Made by a program: the position numbers and the translations under genes. Shown in pieces: positions 17,187-26,700 of a stretch of DNA of 40,112 bases (position 1 is the first letter of the stretch; each line of letters starts with the position of its first letter). The DNA lies in NCBI RefSeq assembly GCF_001824475.1, contig NZ_MHXN01000012.1:1-40112 (forward strand), given 5' to 3'. The notes beneath the pieces are model-generated. The model was not told the DNA's origin. It saw only the letters and a program-made list of their open reading frames with translations, and ran no database searches. Origin of the DNA: Phenylobacterium sp. RIFCSPHIGHO2_01_FULL_69_31 (GTDB lineage: Bacteria > Pseudomonadota > Alphaproteobacteria > Caulobacterales > Caulobacteraceae).

Positions 17187-17306
17187 ATGAGCAGACCGCC
17201 AACCCCGCCTCCGCCGCCTCAACCGACACGTCGCGAGATCGTCGAGAAGAACGATCGTCGACCGACGCCACCGCCCCCACCGCCTCTCCCCGAGCGTCGG
17301 GGCTAG
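17187..17306 (+). CDS. Proline-rich microprotein 2 (39 aa), tandem paralogue
   Basis: A 39-residue frame beginning MSRPPTPPPPPQPTRRE, then IVEKNDRR, then a second proline run (PTPPPPPPLPERRG). It follows the first proline-rich gene after five bases and has a purine-rich GGAAAGGGTGAGGGAG ribosome-binding region. Similarity to its neighbour with mostly synonymous codon differences supports both as genes. The tail contains two poly-proline blocks separated by a charged linker, unlike the first protein, which has a serine/arginine-rich tail. Role unknown; the position in a putative defence island suggests an accessory or inhibitor of the membrane or caspase protein, which is speculation. Confidence 0.62.
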   Translation: MSRPPTPPPPPQPTRREIVEKNDRRPTPPPPPPLPERRG

Positions 17307-17619
17307 GTAGGGCAACGCCTTTCTCGAGGAGTCGCGGGCGCGCTGCTCCTCTCGGGCGGAAAGGCGGAAGGCCGACACTGCTAGTGCCTTGGGGGCGGTC
17401 TTATGGAGGCCGGACCGGTCCGGCAAAGCAGGCTTCAAGCGATGATGCCTGAAGAGAGAAATCGTCTCCGAGGCAGCGGCTGACATGTGTTTGTCGCGCC
17501 CCGTTCGTATGAGTGACACCAACACAATAAGCGAAGAGTCGCGGCTGCTGAGTTGCCACTTCTCGCCGAACCACCCCTACGTCCGCACCTGACGCACCGC
17601 CGCTCCACACTCCCCCGGA
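17307..17619. other. Gene-free stretch at the right edge of the island
   Basis: About 310 bases without a convincing gene. It contains a perfect 16-base palindrome, GCCGGACCGGTCCGGC (17409-17424), and drops to lower GC between about 17425 and 17550. A 27-35 codon frame starting near 17485 or 17510 has no good ribosome-binding site and was not called. No tRNA or integrase marks the island border. Confidence 0.4.
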
Positions 17620-18279
17620 ATGTTGGACGCGCTCGACATCACCGAAGCTGAGGCTCAGGGCCTTTCCGAACTCGCGCAGCATGACCTCGCGCTGGCGCGG
17701 GACTTTGCGCGGCGGGCGCAGGCGGCGGAGGATGCCGACGAGGCCAGCCGCCTGGGGCGCAGCTATCAGCGCGCGGCGCGGTCCTATCGCCAGACCCTGG
17801 CGCTGAAGGCGCGTCTGAAGCGGGACCTGGCGGCCGCCGCCAAGGACCAGGCCGGCGCGCCGAAGGCCAAGCCCGGCGGGGCGGCCGTGGCGCGCCGCAT
17901 CGGCGAGCTGCGCGCCGCGCTCCTGCGGCTGGCCTGGGACGAGGCCGAGCGGACCGAGGTCGAGCCGGAGGAGGGGGAGGGCGCCGGGGCTGAGGACCAC
18001 GCCGCCGCCGACCGCCTGCAGGCCTTCGCCTGGGTGCGCCAGGACCTGGAGGCCGTGATCGCCCGGGACGTCGTCAATGACAGCTTCGGCGCCGAGCCCC
18101 TAGACGATCACGTGGCCCGCGTGGCCCTGCGGCTGGGCATGGACGCCCCCGCCATCGCCCGCTGGCGCGACCTGCCCGACCCGCCCGACGCGGCCCTGGC
18201 CTTCGAGCCGGACGAGGCCGACGATTGGGACGAGGTAGATGACGAGGCGGATGACGAGAATTGGGAAAGCTCGGCGTGA
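17620..18279 (+). CDS. Hypothetical protein, helical with acidic C-terminus (219 aa)
   Basis: A 219-residue protein with the high-GC codon use of the core genome. Residues 1-75 are a long helical region rich in Ala, Arg and Glu (LAQHDLALARDFARRAQAAED). An Ala/Lys-rich linker follows, then a second helical segment (RIGELRAALLRLAWDEAE), an acidic loop, and a mixed region with WVRQDLEAVIARDV. The last 30 residues are extremely acidic (DEADDWDEVDDEADDENWE). No cysteines, signal peptide or membrane segments. The N-terminal part may form a coiled coil. I do not recognise the family. It is followed by two hairpin repeats and converges on purM. Confidence 0.75.
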   Translation: MLDALDITEAEAQGLSELAQHDLALARDFARRAQAAEDADEASRLGRSYQRAARSYRQTLALKARLKRDLAAAAKDQAGAPKAKPGGAAVARRIGELRAALLRLAWDEAERTEVEPEEGEGAGAEDHAAADRLQAFAWVRQDLEAVIARDVVNDSFGAEPLDDHVARVALRLGMDAPAIARWRDLPDPPDAALAFEPDEADDWDEVDDEADDENWESSA

Positions 18280-18318
18280 CCCGCCTGCGCCGCGCCCGCG
18301 GCGAAGCCGCTCTCTCGA

Positions 18319-18396
18319 ACCACGGACCACACGGACCACACGGACGAGGCCGCAGCTCGTCCGCGCGCGTCCGTGTTCGTCCGTGACGTCCGTGGT
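18319..18396. repeat. Hairpin repeat 1 (CACGGAC-type tandem in inverted arms)
   Basis: Left arm 18319-18346 is built from ACGGACCAC units, right arm 18368-18396 is its imperfect inverse. A second, alternative stem sits inside: CGGACGAG (18341-18348) with CTCGTCCG (18356-18363), perfect over 8 bp. Similar ACGGAC hairpins occur between genes in many alphaproteobacteria, and this is a likely member of such a dispersed family. Confidence 0.65.
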
Positions 18397-18444
18397 CAAA
18401 CCAAACCGCCTTCGGCCGAGACGGGCGCGCCCGAAAGACATGAA

Positions 18445-18528
18445 AACCGCAGAAGGCGCAGAAGACGCAGAACAGGGCCGGGGCGCTGCCGCTGGTCCCT
18501 TCTGCGCCTGTCTGCGTTTTCTGCGGTT
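18445..18528. repeat. Hairpin repeat 2 (CGCAGAA-type tandem in inverted arms)
   Basis: Left arm 18445-18476 has GCAGAA-containing units (AACCGCAGAAGGCGCAGAAG), right arm 18496-18528 is the inverse with a few mismatches. It lies between the hypothetical gene and the 3' end of purM and could serve as a terminator for either, although no T-run follows. The design matches repeat 1 but the unit is different. Confidence 0.65.
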
Positions 18529-18550
18529 GAACCCTGGGCCTACGGCCCGG

Positions 18551-19576
<1,026 letters not shown>

Positions 19577-19653
19577 TTACGAACCCGGACTTGGAGTGCA
19601 GAGAGACGCGCTTGCGGACTGGAGTCGTCCGCGCGCGGGGCTATAGCTGATTT

Positions 19654-20832
19654 ATGACGCCTATCACTACCACCGCCGAACTCGCGGCGTTCTGCGATAA
19701 GATCAAGGGCCAGCCGTTCGTCGCCGTGGACACCGAGTTCATGCGCGAGACCACCTATTGGCCGAAGCTTTGCCTGATCCAGGCGGCGGCGCCCTCGGCC
19801 GAGGCCACCATCGACCCTCTGGCCGACGGCCTCGACCTGGAGCCGTTCCTTGAGATCATGCGGGATACGTCGATCCTGAAGGTCTTCCACGCCGCCCGGC
19901 AGGACGTGGAAATCTTCAACAACCTGCAGGCCATGCCCAGGCCGCTGTTCGACACCCAGGTGGCCGGCATGGCCGCAGGGTTCGGTGAACAGATCGCCTA
20001 CGACGCCCTGGTGCGCCAGATGCTGAAGATCGAGCTCGACAAGTCGAGCCGCTTCACCGACTGGGCCCGCCGGCCGCTGACCGACAACCAGCTCACCTAC
20101 GCCCTGGCCGACGTGACGCACCTGGCCAAGCTGTTCCCCATGCTGCGGGACCGGCTGGAGCGGGAAGGGCGCCTCGCCTGGGTCCAGGACGAGATGAACG
20201 ACCTCACCGACCCGGCGAACTACGACGTCGAGCCGGAGAACGCCTGGAAACGGCTGCGCCCGCGCCGGCACACCGCCAAGTACCTGGCCGTCTATCGCGC
20301 CGTCGCCGCCTGGCGCGAGCGCACCGCCCAGCTTCGCGACCAGCCGCGCGGCCGCATCCTGAAGGACGAGGCGATCGACGAGATCGCAACGCAGGGGCCG
20401 ACCGACGCCGAGGGCCTTGATCGCCTGCGCTCGGTGCCCAAGGGCTTCTCGGGCTCGCGCTTCGGGCCGGACCTGATCACCTCCATCCGCGAGGCGCTGA
20501 AGGACCCGGAGGCCTACGCCCCGGTGGTCGAAAAGCCCCGCCAGTCGGCCTCGCCGGCCGCCGGCGCCGTGGTCGAACTCTTGAAGGTGCTGCTCAAGGC
20601 GCGGGCGGAGGAGGCGAACGTGGCCTCCAAGCTGATCGCCACGGTCTCGGACCTGGAGCAGATCGCCAACGACGACGAGGCCGATGTCGCGGCCCTCAAG
20701 GGCTGGCGGCGCGAGGCCTTCGGGGAGGACGCCCTGAAGCTCAAGCGCGGCGAGCTGGCGCTGGTGCTGGACGGCGCGCGGGTTCGGGTCGTGGAGGTAC
20801 GCCGGGCCCCGCGCGCGGCCGCCGCCGGCTGA
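19654..20832 (+). CDS. rnd: Ribonuclease D
   Basis: A 392-residue 3'-5' exoribonuclease of the DEDD family, involved in tRNA 3'-end processing. The catalytic acids are D26 and E28 (VAVDTEF), D84 (HAARQDVEIF), and the tyrosine subclass motif Y149-xxx-D153 (YALADV). Residues from about 210 to 290 form the HRDC domain (AVYRAVAAWRERTAQ), followed by a second helical region with GFSGSRFG and a basic C-terminus. Length is typical. It is followed, on the same strand, by the putative structured RNA. Confidence 0.96.
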   Translation: MTPITTTAELAAFCDKIKGQPFVAVDTEFMRETTYWPKLCLIQAAAPSAEATIDPLADGLDLEPFLEIMRDTSILKVFHAARQDVEIFNNLQAMPRPLFDTQVAGMAAGFGEQIAYDALVRQMLKIELDKSSRFTDWARRPLTDNQLTYALADVTHLAKLFPMLRDRLEREGRLAWVQDEMNDLTDPANYDVEPENAWKRLRPRRHTAKYLAVYRAVAAWRERTAQLRDQPRGRILKDEAIDEIATQGPTDAEGLDRLRSVPKGFSGSRFGPDLITSIREALKDPEAYAPVVEKPRQSASPAAGAVVELLKVLLKARAEEANVASKLIATVSDLEQIANDDEADVAALKGWRREAFGEDALKLKRGELALVLDGARVRVVEVRRAPRAAAAG

Positions 20833-20900
20833 TCCTGGGGACAAGATCAAATAACGGAGTTCGCACGGCTTTTCGGACGCGTCCCGCGCTTGTCCACAGG

Positions 20901-20933
20901 CTGTGAACCGCCGGCGCCACCGACCGTTCACAG
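20901..20933 (+). promoter_or_regulatory. Inverted repeat upstream of the putative RNA
   Basis: CTGTGAAC (20901-20908) and GTTCACAG (20926-20933) are a perfect 8-bp inverted repeat separated by 17 bases. It lies just after a TTGTCCACA sequence and before the structured segment, in a position suited to an operator or promoter region. Confidence 0.35.
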
Positions 20934-20966
20934 GGCGGCGCCAAGACAAGGTTGCGGCCCGACCGG

Positions 20967-21226
20967 CGTTGGGAGAACCTGACTTTGCCGAGAGGAACTG
21001 CGGCGCGGCGGACCGGGCGACCGGGAGGCCAAGCGGGCAGGCGGCCCTCCAGATCAAGGCTCCGGGGCGACCCGGGTCCAGCGGGACGTTGCGGCACGGG
21101 CGACGGAGCGGAGTCACGCTGGGCGACCAGCACGGCCGAGGTCCCACCCCACCAGCAGGCACAGGTCCCCCAACGGATCTGTTCTAGAGGGCGGTGTTCC
21201 GGGCGACCGGTGCGCCGCCCTCTTCA
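20967..21226 (+). ncRNA. Putative structured non-coding RNA of unknown family
   Basis: A gene-free segment with strong signs of RNA folding on the plus strand. A closing stem joins 20967-20981 with 21162-21175 (13 pairs, one mismatch, one bulge). Inside are stable hairpins capped by the GNRA-type loop GCGA: CCGG-GCGA-CCGG (21013-21024), CCGGG-GCGA-CCCGG (21062-21075) and GCTGG-GCGA-CCAGC (21118-21131), plus an arm GGAGGCC/GGCCCTCC (about 21024-21050). A fourth CCGG-GCGA-CCGG lies in the terminator loop. Loops read GCGA only on the plus strand. It is not recognisable as RNase P RNA, tmRNA, SRP RNA or 6S RNA. It follows rnd and could be a separate transcript or a long 3' UTR. Confidence 0.5.
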
Positions 21227-21229
21227 TTT
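21186..21229 (+). terminator. Rho-independent terminator
   Basis: AGAGGGCGG (21186-21194) pairs perfectly with CCGCCCTCT (21215-21223), with a small CCGG-GCGA-CCGG hairpin in the loop, followed by TCATTTG. The T-rich side is downstream on the plus strand, so it ends plus-strand transcription (rnd and/or the putative RNA). Confidence 0.7.
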
Positions 21230-21310
21230 GCGGCCTTGCGGCTGCGCTCCTCGCGAGCGGTGCCGAGGGCTTGCGGGTGGGGGACAGCCCTAAGGCCATC
21301 CCCCATTTCG

Positions 21311-22873
21311 TCAGCTGATGACCGAGCCATCGTCGTTGTAGAGGGTGCGCGCCGTCCGCACGCCGGCGGCGTTGTAGGTGTCCACCGCATAGCCCCAGGG
21401 CTGCGTCCCGGCCACGTCGTAGATCGCCTCGTAGCGCGAGTTGTCGTCATAGACGACGTCGCGAGAGGTGATCCGGCCCTGGGCGTCGAAGTGCTCCACG
21501 ATCCGCTGCCAGTTCTGGCTGGAATTGGCGTCGTAGCGCCAGAGCACGTGCGAGCCGTCGTCGTCGTAGGTGGCGTAGATGGCGAGCCGCCCCTGGGCGT
21601 CGTAGTCCGCCACCAGCCCGTCCCACGTCTGGGCGTCCGTGGTGTCGAACCAGCGCATGGACGAGGTCCCGTCCTTGAAGTTGACGCCATAGGTCAGCAG
21701 GACGCCCGTGACGCTGTAGTCGGCGCTGGCGGAGACATAGTTCTCCTTGCCGTAGCCAAACGTCAGGTCGCTGCGCGTGCCCGGCGACTGCCCCGCCTGG
21801 GCGGGCGTGATCGGATTGTAGATGCGCAGGACGCCCGGCTCGAAGCCCGGGGCGAGATTCGCCTCGGTCAGGGTCTTCACCCCGGGCAGCACGGCCACGG
21901 TCTGCGCCGCGGCGGGTCCCAGGTCGCCGTCCGGATCGTAGGTCAGCGCGCCGCTGCCCCGCCAGAACGTCAGCACGCCGGTGGCGGAGTTCAGCGGCGC
22001 CCCGCTGGCGTCCACCAGGGCCAGGCTGTCCTGCGCGGCGTCGAAGTCGGCGGCCTGGTCCACCGAGCCGTCCACGGTGAACACGAACTTGTCGCGCCCC
22101 GGGCCGCCGGTCAGCGTATCGAAGCTCGCGCCCCCCTTCAGGGTGTCGTCGCCGCCGAGGCCGAACAGCCGATCCGCATTGGCGCCGCCGGTCAGCACCT
22201 CGCCCGCGTCGCTGCCGCGCGTGTCGGTGAGCGGCGTGCTGGACACCAGCGTCATCGAATGGGTCAGCACCTCCCGGACCGGCGTCGCCAAGGGCTCGCC
22301 GAACCGCCCGTGCGTGAGGGTCACCACCACCTGGCCGGTCAGCCCGGCGTCGTAGACGGCCGCCGGACGCCCCTCGTAGGTCTTGCTGCCTTCCGTGGCT
22401 CCAGCGGCGCTCAGGACCTGCACGACGGACATTCCGCCGCTCACGCCCACCACGGCAACGACTCCGCCGTCGGCTGCGGCCGCGAGCTGTGGCGCGCCCT
22501 GCGGCGGAAAAGGCTCGCCGCCCGTCGAGGTGCCGATCGCCTTCGATCCCGACGCCACGCCGGTGGCGTCGTAAAGCCGGATCTCGGCCACGTTGGATCC
22601 GCCGGGTGGATTCACGACCGTGCCGTCATAGGCCACCGCGAAGCCGCCGTTGGACAGGCCGACGACCGAGACGTTGGCGAAACTCTCGCTGCGCGGCGGC
22701 GCTGTCGAGCCGTCGCTATTGCTGGCGGTGTCGACCGTGATGGTGCGGACCAGGACGCCCTTGGCGTCGAGCAGCTTCGCGACGAGGTCATACGTGCCGT
22801 TTCTGGGGACGTCACCCGTCGAAAGCTCGACGCGACTGCCATTGGGGAGGGTGGTTGTTGAGATCGTGGGCAT
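21311..22873 (-). CDS. RTX-type protein with C-terminal tryptophan/aspartate repeats
   Basis: A 520-residue protein without a signal peptide. The N-terminal 200 residues are beta-rich (GGFAVAYDGTVV resembles the repeat strands of large calcium-binding surface proteins). Residues 225-265 hold a short RTX roll (LTGGANADRLFGLGGDDTLKGG) followed by KFVFTVDGSVDQAADF, the module that caps such rolls. After about residue 380 come at least three repeats of about 38 residues with the pattern W-x(7-8)-DAQGR-x(6)-YDD (DTTDAQTWDGL, NSSQNWQRIV, AGTQPWGYAV). It is probably exported by a type I system and surface-bound or released. It follows ppx on the same strand after about 107 bases; the second repeat block is unlike the other RTX protein in this window. 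Confidence 0.85.
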   Translation of the reverse strand: MPTISTTTLPNGSRVELSTGDVPRNGTYDLVAKLLDAKGVLVRTITVDTASNSDGSTAPPRSESFANVSVVGLSNGGFAVAYDGTVVNPPGGSNVAEIRLYDATGVASGSKAIGTSTGGEPFPPQGAPQLAAAADGGVVAVVGVSGGMSVVQVLSAAGATEGSKTYEGRPAAVYDAGLTGQVVVTLTHGRFGEPLATPVREVLTHSMTLVSSTPLTDTRGSDAGEVLTGGANADRLFGLGGDDTLKGGASFDTLTGGPGRDKFVFTVDGSVDQAADFDAAQDSLALVDASGAPLNSATGVLTFWRGSGALTYDPDGDLGPAAAQTVAVLPGVKTLTEANLAPGFEPGVLRIYNPITPAQAGQSPGTRSDLTFGYGKENYVSASADYSVTGVLLTYGVNFKDGTSSMRWFDTTDAQTWDGLVADYDAQGRLAIYATYDDDGSHVLWRYDANSSQNWQRIVEHFDAQGRITSRDVVYDDNSRYEAIYDVAGTQPWGYAVDTYNAAGVRTARTLYNDDGSVIS

Positions 22874-22979
22874 GAAATCTACTCGTGTTACTGATCACGT
22901 CATCGCGCGAGGCCGCCACATGGCGCAAGTCAAACGCGACGAGCGGGCGCAACACGTGTTTCGCGCCGTCGACGAACGG

Positions 22980-24482
22980 TCAGCCCATCTCGAGCTTTAG
23001 CTTCAGCGCCTGGGCCAGCGCCTGGGCGCGGCGCGTGGTCTGTTCGCCCAGCAGCATGTCCTCCCAGGCCGCAAGCGCGGTGAGCGACAGGCGGTCGCCC
23101 CGGATCGTCACGGCGGACTTCTCCAGCAGCCGCGCGTTGCGGGCGGACAGGTCGCAGGCGAGCCGGATCGCCGCCCCGATGGCCCGCGCGCGTTGCCGCC
23201 GCTCCGGCGTCAGCACCCGGCCGACCGCCGAGGCGTCCGGCGGCTGCGGCGCGGCGGAATGGCGGGCGAAGGCGACATTGGCGAGGAAGGCGCGCTCGGC
23301 ATGGGTCATGTCGGCAAGCGGCGCGCGCAGCACCTGTTCGAAGGCCAGGTCGGCGCGATGGTCCGGGTGAAGGAAGGCGCCGAGGTCGGCCAGCCGGCAG
23401 GCCGCCGCCAGCAGCACGCCGTCACGACCGTCGAACAGCTGGGGCAGCGCCTCGAACAGCGGCCCGATCCAGGCCTCGATCGCCTGACCCAGCCCCGGCG
23501 CTACGCCGCGATGGGCCACCAGCGCCTCGCAACCCTCGATCAGCGGGTTGAGCTGGCGAACCTCGGGCGGCATGGCCTCCAGCAGCAGGCCCTCCCGCAC
23601 GCCGTAGGCCGAGATCACGATCTTTTCGATCCCCAGCCGCTCGATCAGCCGGTCCAGCACCGCCGCGGCATAGGGCAGGGTGTCGAAGCGCTTCTTGGAC
23701 AGGCCCTCGATGCCCTCGAGCGACGAGCGGGACTGCCGCTGGACGAACCGGGCCAGATCCAGGGCGTCGGCGCCGCCGATCTCGTACTGGTGCGCCACGT
23801 GCAGGGGGTATTTGACGAGCTGCATGTGCAGCAGGGCCAGGTTCCGCCAGGCGCCGCCCACCGCATGGAACTCCGGGCTCGAATAGCGGCTGGCCAGCGG
23901 CGCCAGCCGGTCGTCGATCAGCCGCCGCGTGCGCTCCAGGTTCATGGGCTTCGGCGCGCCGAGCGCGAAGGGCCCCAGCGGCAGGGTGACGCCCTCGATG
24001 TTGTTGAACCCGTTCAGGCGCACCAGTTCCAGGCTGGAGCCGCCGAGATCCCCGACCACACCTTGCGCGTCGGGCTGGCCGCAGACGACGCCCAGGGCGG
24101 CGTAGCGGGCCTCCTCCTCGCCGGTGAGCACCCGGACTTCCAGGCCGGTCTCGTCCATCACCCGCTTGAGGAAGGCCTTGCCGTCGGCGGCCTCGCGCAC
24201 CGCCGCCGTGGCGCAGGCGGTCACTTCCTCGGCGCGCCAGCCTTCGAGCAGGGCCCGGAACCGGCGCAGCGCGCCGACGGCCGCCTCCACGCCGTCTGGG
24301 GACAGACGGCGGGTGCTGGTCAGGTCCTTGCCGAGGCCCGCCACGACCTTCTCGTTGTAGATGGTCCAGAGCGCACGGCCGTCGACCCGGTAGATGACCA
24401 GGCGCACGGAGTTGGATCCGACGTCGATGACGGCCGCCTGGCGGCCATCGGCGCGCCCGGAGCTATCCCCGCGAGGCCACAT
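22980..24482 (-). CDS. ppx: Exopolyphosphatase (Ppx/GppA family)
   Basis: A 500-residue phosphatase of the actin-like ASKHA fold. [15 protein letters not shown] (about 19-33) is the first phosphate loop and [11 protein letters not shown] (about 143-153) the second. The C-terminal half is an HD-like helical domain. It removes terminal phosphates from polyphosphate, or from pppGpp in the GppA subgroup. It starts 20 bases inside the ppk gene, so translation is probably coupled and synthesis and breakdown of polyphosphate are encoded in one operon. Confidence 0.94.
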   Translation of the reverse strand: MWPRGDSSGRADGRQAAVIDVGSNSVRLVIYRVDGRALWTIYNEKVVAGLGKDLTSTRRLSPDGVEAAVGALRRFRALLEGWRAEEVTACATAAVREAADGKAFLKRVMDETGLEVRVLTGEEEARYAALGVVCGQPDAQGVVGDLGGSSLELVRLNGFNNIEGVTLPLGPFALGAPKPMNLERTRRLIDDRLAPLASRYSSPEFHAVGGAWRNLALLHMQLVKYPLHVAHQYEIGGADALDLARFVQRQSRSSLEGIEGLSKKRFDTLPYAAAVLDRLIERLGIEKIVISAYGVREGLLLEAMPPEVRQLNPLIEGCEALVAHRGVAPGLGQAIEAWIGPLFEALPQLFDGRDGVLLAAACRLADLGAFLHPDHRADLAFEQVLRAPLADMTHAERAFLANVAFARHSAAPQPPDASAVGRVLTPERRQRARAIGAAIRLACDLSARNARLLEKSAVTIRGDRLSLTALAAWEDMLLGEQTTRRAQALAQALKLKLEMG

Positions 24483-26682
24483 TTTCGATCGCGCGCGGCA
24501 TGTCCTTCACTTTCTGCCCGCGACCGGAGAGGCTGGGATTGGTCATGAAATACTCGTGCGCCGAAAAGGCGTTCGGGTGGTCCCAGGCAGGATCACGCCT
24601 ATAGCGGCCGTCGGCGTCGAGGGTCCAGCTTTGCGCTTCGTCTTTCAGGTTCGCCACCATGATCTGTTGCAGAACCTGCTGGTGCACCGTGGGGTTCTCG
24701 ATCGGCGTCATCACCTCGACGCGGCGGTCGAGGTTGCGCGGCATCCAGTCGGCCGAGGACATGTAGAGCCGCGCGTGCTGCGAGGGCATGGGATGGCCGT
24801 TGGCGAAGGCAACGATCCGCCCGTGCTCCAGGTATCGGCCGACGATCGACTTCACCCGGATGTTGTCGGACAGGCCCGGCACGCCCGGCCGTAGGCAGCA
24901 GATGCCGCGGATCACCAGGTCGATCGGCACGCCGGCCTGGCTGGCCGCGTAAAGCCCGTCGATGATCTCCGGATCCACCAGCGAGTTCATCTTGGCCCAG
25001 ATGGCCGCGGGCTTGCCCGCCTGGGCATTGGCCGCCTCCTGGCCGATCAGCCGCAGAAGATCCCGCTTCATGGTGACCGGCGAGAACGACAGGCGCTCCA
25101 GGCCCACCGGCTGGGCGTAGCCGGTGATGAAGTTGAACAGCTTGGCCGAGTCCCGTCCGTAGGGCGGGTCGGTCGTGAACAACGACAGGTCCGTATAGAT
25201 GCGCGCCGTGATCGGGTGATAGTTGCCGGTCCCGAAGTGGCAGTAGCTGCGCAGCGTCTCGCCTTCCTTGCGGACCACGGTCGAGAGCTTGGCGTGGGTC
25301 TTGTACTCGATGAAGCCATAGACCACGTGCACGCCGGCCCGCTCCAGGTCGCGGGCCCACTTCAGGTTGGCCTCCTCGTCGAACCGCGCCTTGATCTCGA
25401 TGAGGGCGGTGACGTTCTTGCCGTTCTCGGCCGCCTCGATCAGCGCCGCGACGATCGGGCTGTCCTTGGACGTGCGATAGAGCGTCTGTTTGATGGCGAG
25501 AACGTTGGGGTCTCGCGCCGCCTGACGGAGGAACTGGACCACCACGTCGAAGCTCTCGAACGGGTGGTGGACCAGGATGTCCTTCTCGCGGATCGCGGCG
25601 AAGCAGTCGCCACCGTGGTCCCGGATCCGCTCGGGGAAGCGCGGCTCGAAGGGCTTGAACTTCAGGTCCGGCCGGTCCTTGGGGATGAGCTGGGTCAGCT
25701 CGTCCAGGCCCAGCAGGCCATCCATGACGATGATGTCTTCGGGATTGGCGTGCAGGCTGGCCGAGATGAAGCCGCGCAACTCCTCGGGCGTGGACGCTTC
25801 CAGCTCGACCCGCACCACCGAACCCAGGCGCCGCTGCTTCAGGCGCGCCTCGAACTCACGCACCAGGTCCTCGGCCTCTTCCTCGATCTCCACGTCGGAG
25901 TCGCGGATCAGCCGGAAGACGCCCTGTTCCTCGATCTCGCAGCCGGGGAACAGGTGGTCCAGGAAGAGCGTAACCATGCTCTCCAGCGAGATCACCCGCC
26001 GCTGCTGCTTGCGCCGGGTCGAGGGCCTCCCGGGCGCCACGTCCCAGAACCGCGCCACCTGGGCGGGCAGGGGAGCCAGGGCATAGAGCTGCCGGCCGTC
26101 CGATATCCGCCGGATCTTCAGCACCAGCGAGAAGGCCAGGTTCGGGATGAACGGGAACGGGTGCGCCGGGTCGATCGCCAGGGGGGTCAGCACCGGGAAC
26201 AGCTCAGTCAGGAACCGTTCCTCCAGCCCCGCCCGCTCGGCGGGCGTCACCTCAGAGGCGGAGACGTAGCGCAGGCCTTCGCCCGCCAGTTCGGCGCAGA
26301 GTTCGCGCCAGCGGGTCTGCTGGTCGCCCATCAGGTCGGCGGCGACCTCGTTGACCCGCAGCAGCTGTTCGGCCGCGGTCAGGCCGTCCTGGCTCACCGC
26401 CCGCACGCCCTCGCGCACCTGCGCCTTCAGGCCCGCCACCCGGACCATGTAGAACTCGTCGAGGTTGTTCGCGCTGATCGCCAGGAACCGCAGCCGTTCC
26501 AGCAGCGGGTGGCGGGGGTTCATGCTCTCGGCGAGCACCCGGCGATTGAACGCCAACCACGAGAGCTCGCGGTTGAAGAAGCGGGCCGGGCTCCCCTTGA
26601 GATCCTCGATCGCTGCCGCGGCCGCCTCGGCGGGCGCCGGGCTCGGGGCGCTCATCGGTGCGACATCGTTCGGCGGAGACAT
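24463..26682 (-). CDS. ppk: Polyphosphate kinase 1
   Basis: A 739-residue PPK1. The N domain starts with [17 protein letters not shown] (about 35-50), followed by [14 protein letters not shown]. The catalytic C domains carry the autophosphorylated histidine (in YKTHAKLS, about residue 462) and the second conserved histidine (in [14 protein letters not shown], about 636). It reversibly polymerises the ATP gamma phosphate into polyphosphate. An alternative start at the internal ATG nine codons on is possible. It overlaps ppx by 20 bases and follows the CYTH-CHAD gene on the same strand. Confidence 0.97.
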   Translation of the reverse strand: MSPPNDVAPMSAPSPAPAEAAAAAIEDLKGSPARFFNRELSWLAFNRRVLAESMNPRHPLLERLRFLAISANNLDEFYMVRVAGLKAQVREGVRAVSQDGLTAAEQLLRVNEVAADLMGDQQTRWRELCAELAGEGLRYVSASEVTPAERAGLEERFLTELFPVLTPLAIDPAHPFPFIPNLAFSLVLKIRRISDGRQLYALAPLPAQVARFWDVAPGRPSTRRKQQRRVISLESMVTLFLDHLFPGCEIEEQGVFRLIRDSDVEIEEEAEDLVREFEARLKQRRLGSVVRVELEASTPEELRGFISASLHANPEDIIVMDGLLGLDELTQLIPKDRPDLKFKPFEPRFPERIRDHGGDCFAAIREKDILVHHPFESFDVVVQFLRQAARDPNVLAIKQTLYRTSKDSPIVAALIEAAENGKNVTALIEIKARFDEEANLKWARDLERAGVHVVYGFIEYKTHAKLSTVVRKEGETLRSYCHFGTGNYHPITARIYTDLSLFTTDPPYGRDSAKLFNFITGYAQPVGLERLSFSPVTMKRDLLRLIGQEAANAQAGKPAAIWAKMNSLVDPEIIDGLYAASQAGVPIDLVIRGICCLRPGVPGLSDNIRVKSIVGRYLEHGRIVAFANGHPMPSQHARLYMSSADWMPRNLDRRVEVMTPIENPTVHQQVLQQIMVANLKDEAQSWTLDADGRYRRDPAWDHPNAFSAHEYFMTNPSLSGRGQKVKDMPRAIENVASRG

Positions 26683-26700
26683 CCTGATTCCCTGAGTGCG

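Noticed and set aside
16494..17525. Extended version of the membrane protein gene up to 17525
   Set aside because: The added 160 residues are Arg/Gly-rich shadow of the proline-rich genes, while the ATG at 17042 has a well-placed GGGAGG.
17485..17592. A 35-codon frame with an internal ATG right of the island
   Set aside because: No ribosome-binding site, no similarity to the proline-rich genes, and no coding periodicity that I can see.
20890..20898. DnaA-box-like TTGTCCACA
   Set aside because: One isolated site with a mismatch; no cluster or AT-rich unwinding region, so it is not an origin.
20960..21180. Known RNA families (tmRNA, RNase P RNA, 6S, SRP) in the gap after rnd
   Set aside because: A plus-strand translation DFAERNCGAA looks superficially like an alphaproteobacterial tmRNA tag, but no stop follows and no tRNA-like T arm is present. 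The RNase P GAGGAAAGTC block and the SRP GGAA-loop domain are absent, and 6S RNA would be a single long hairpin.
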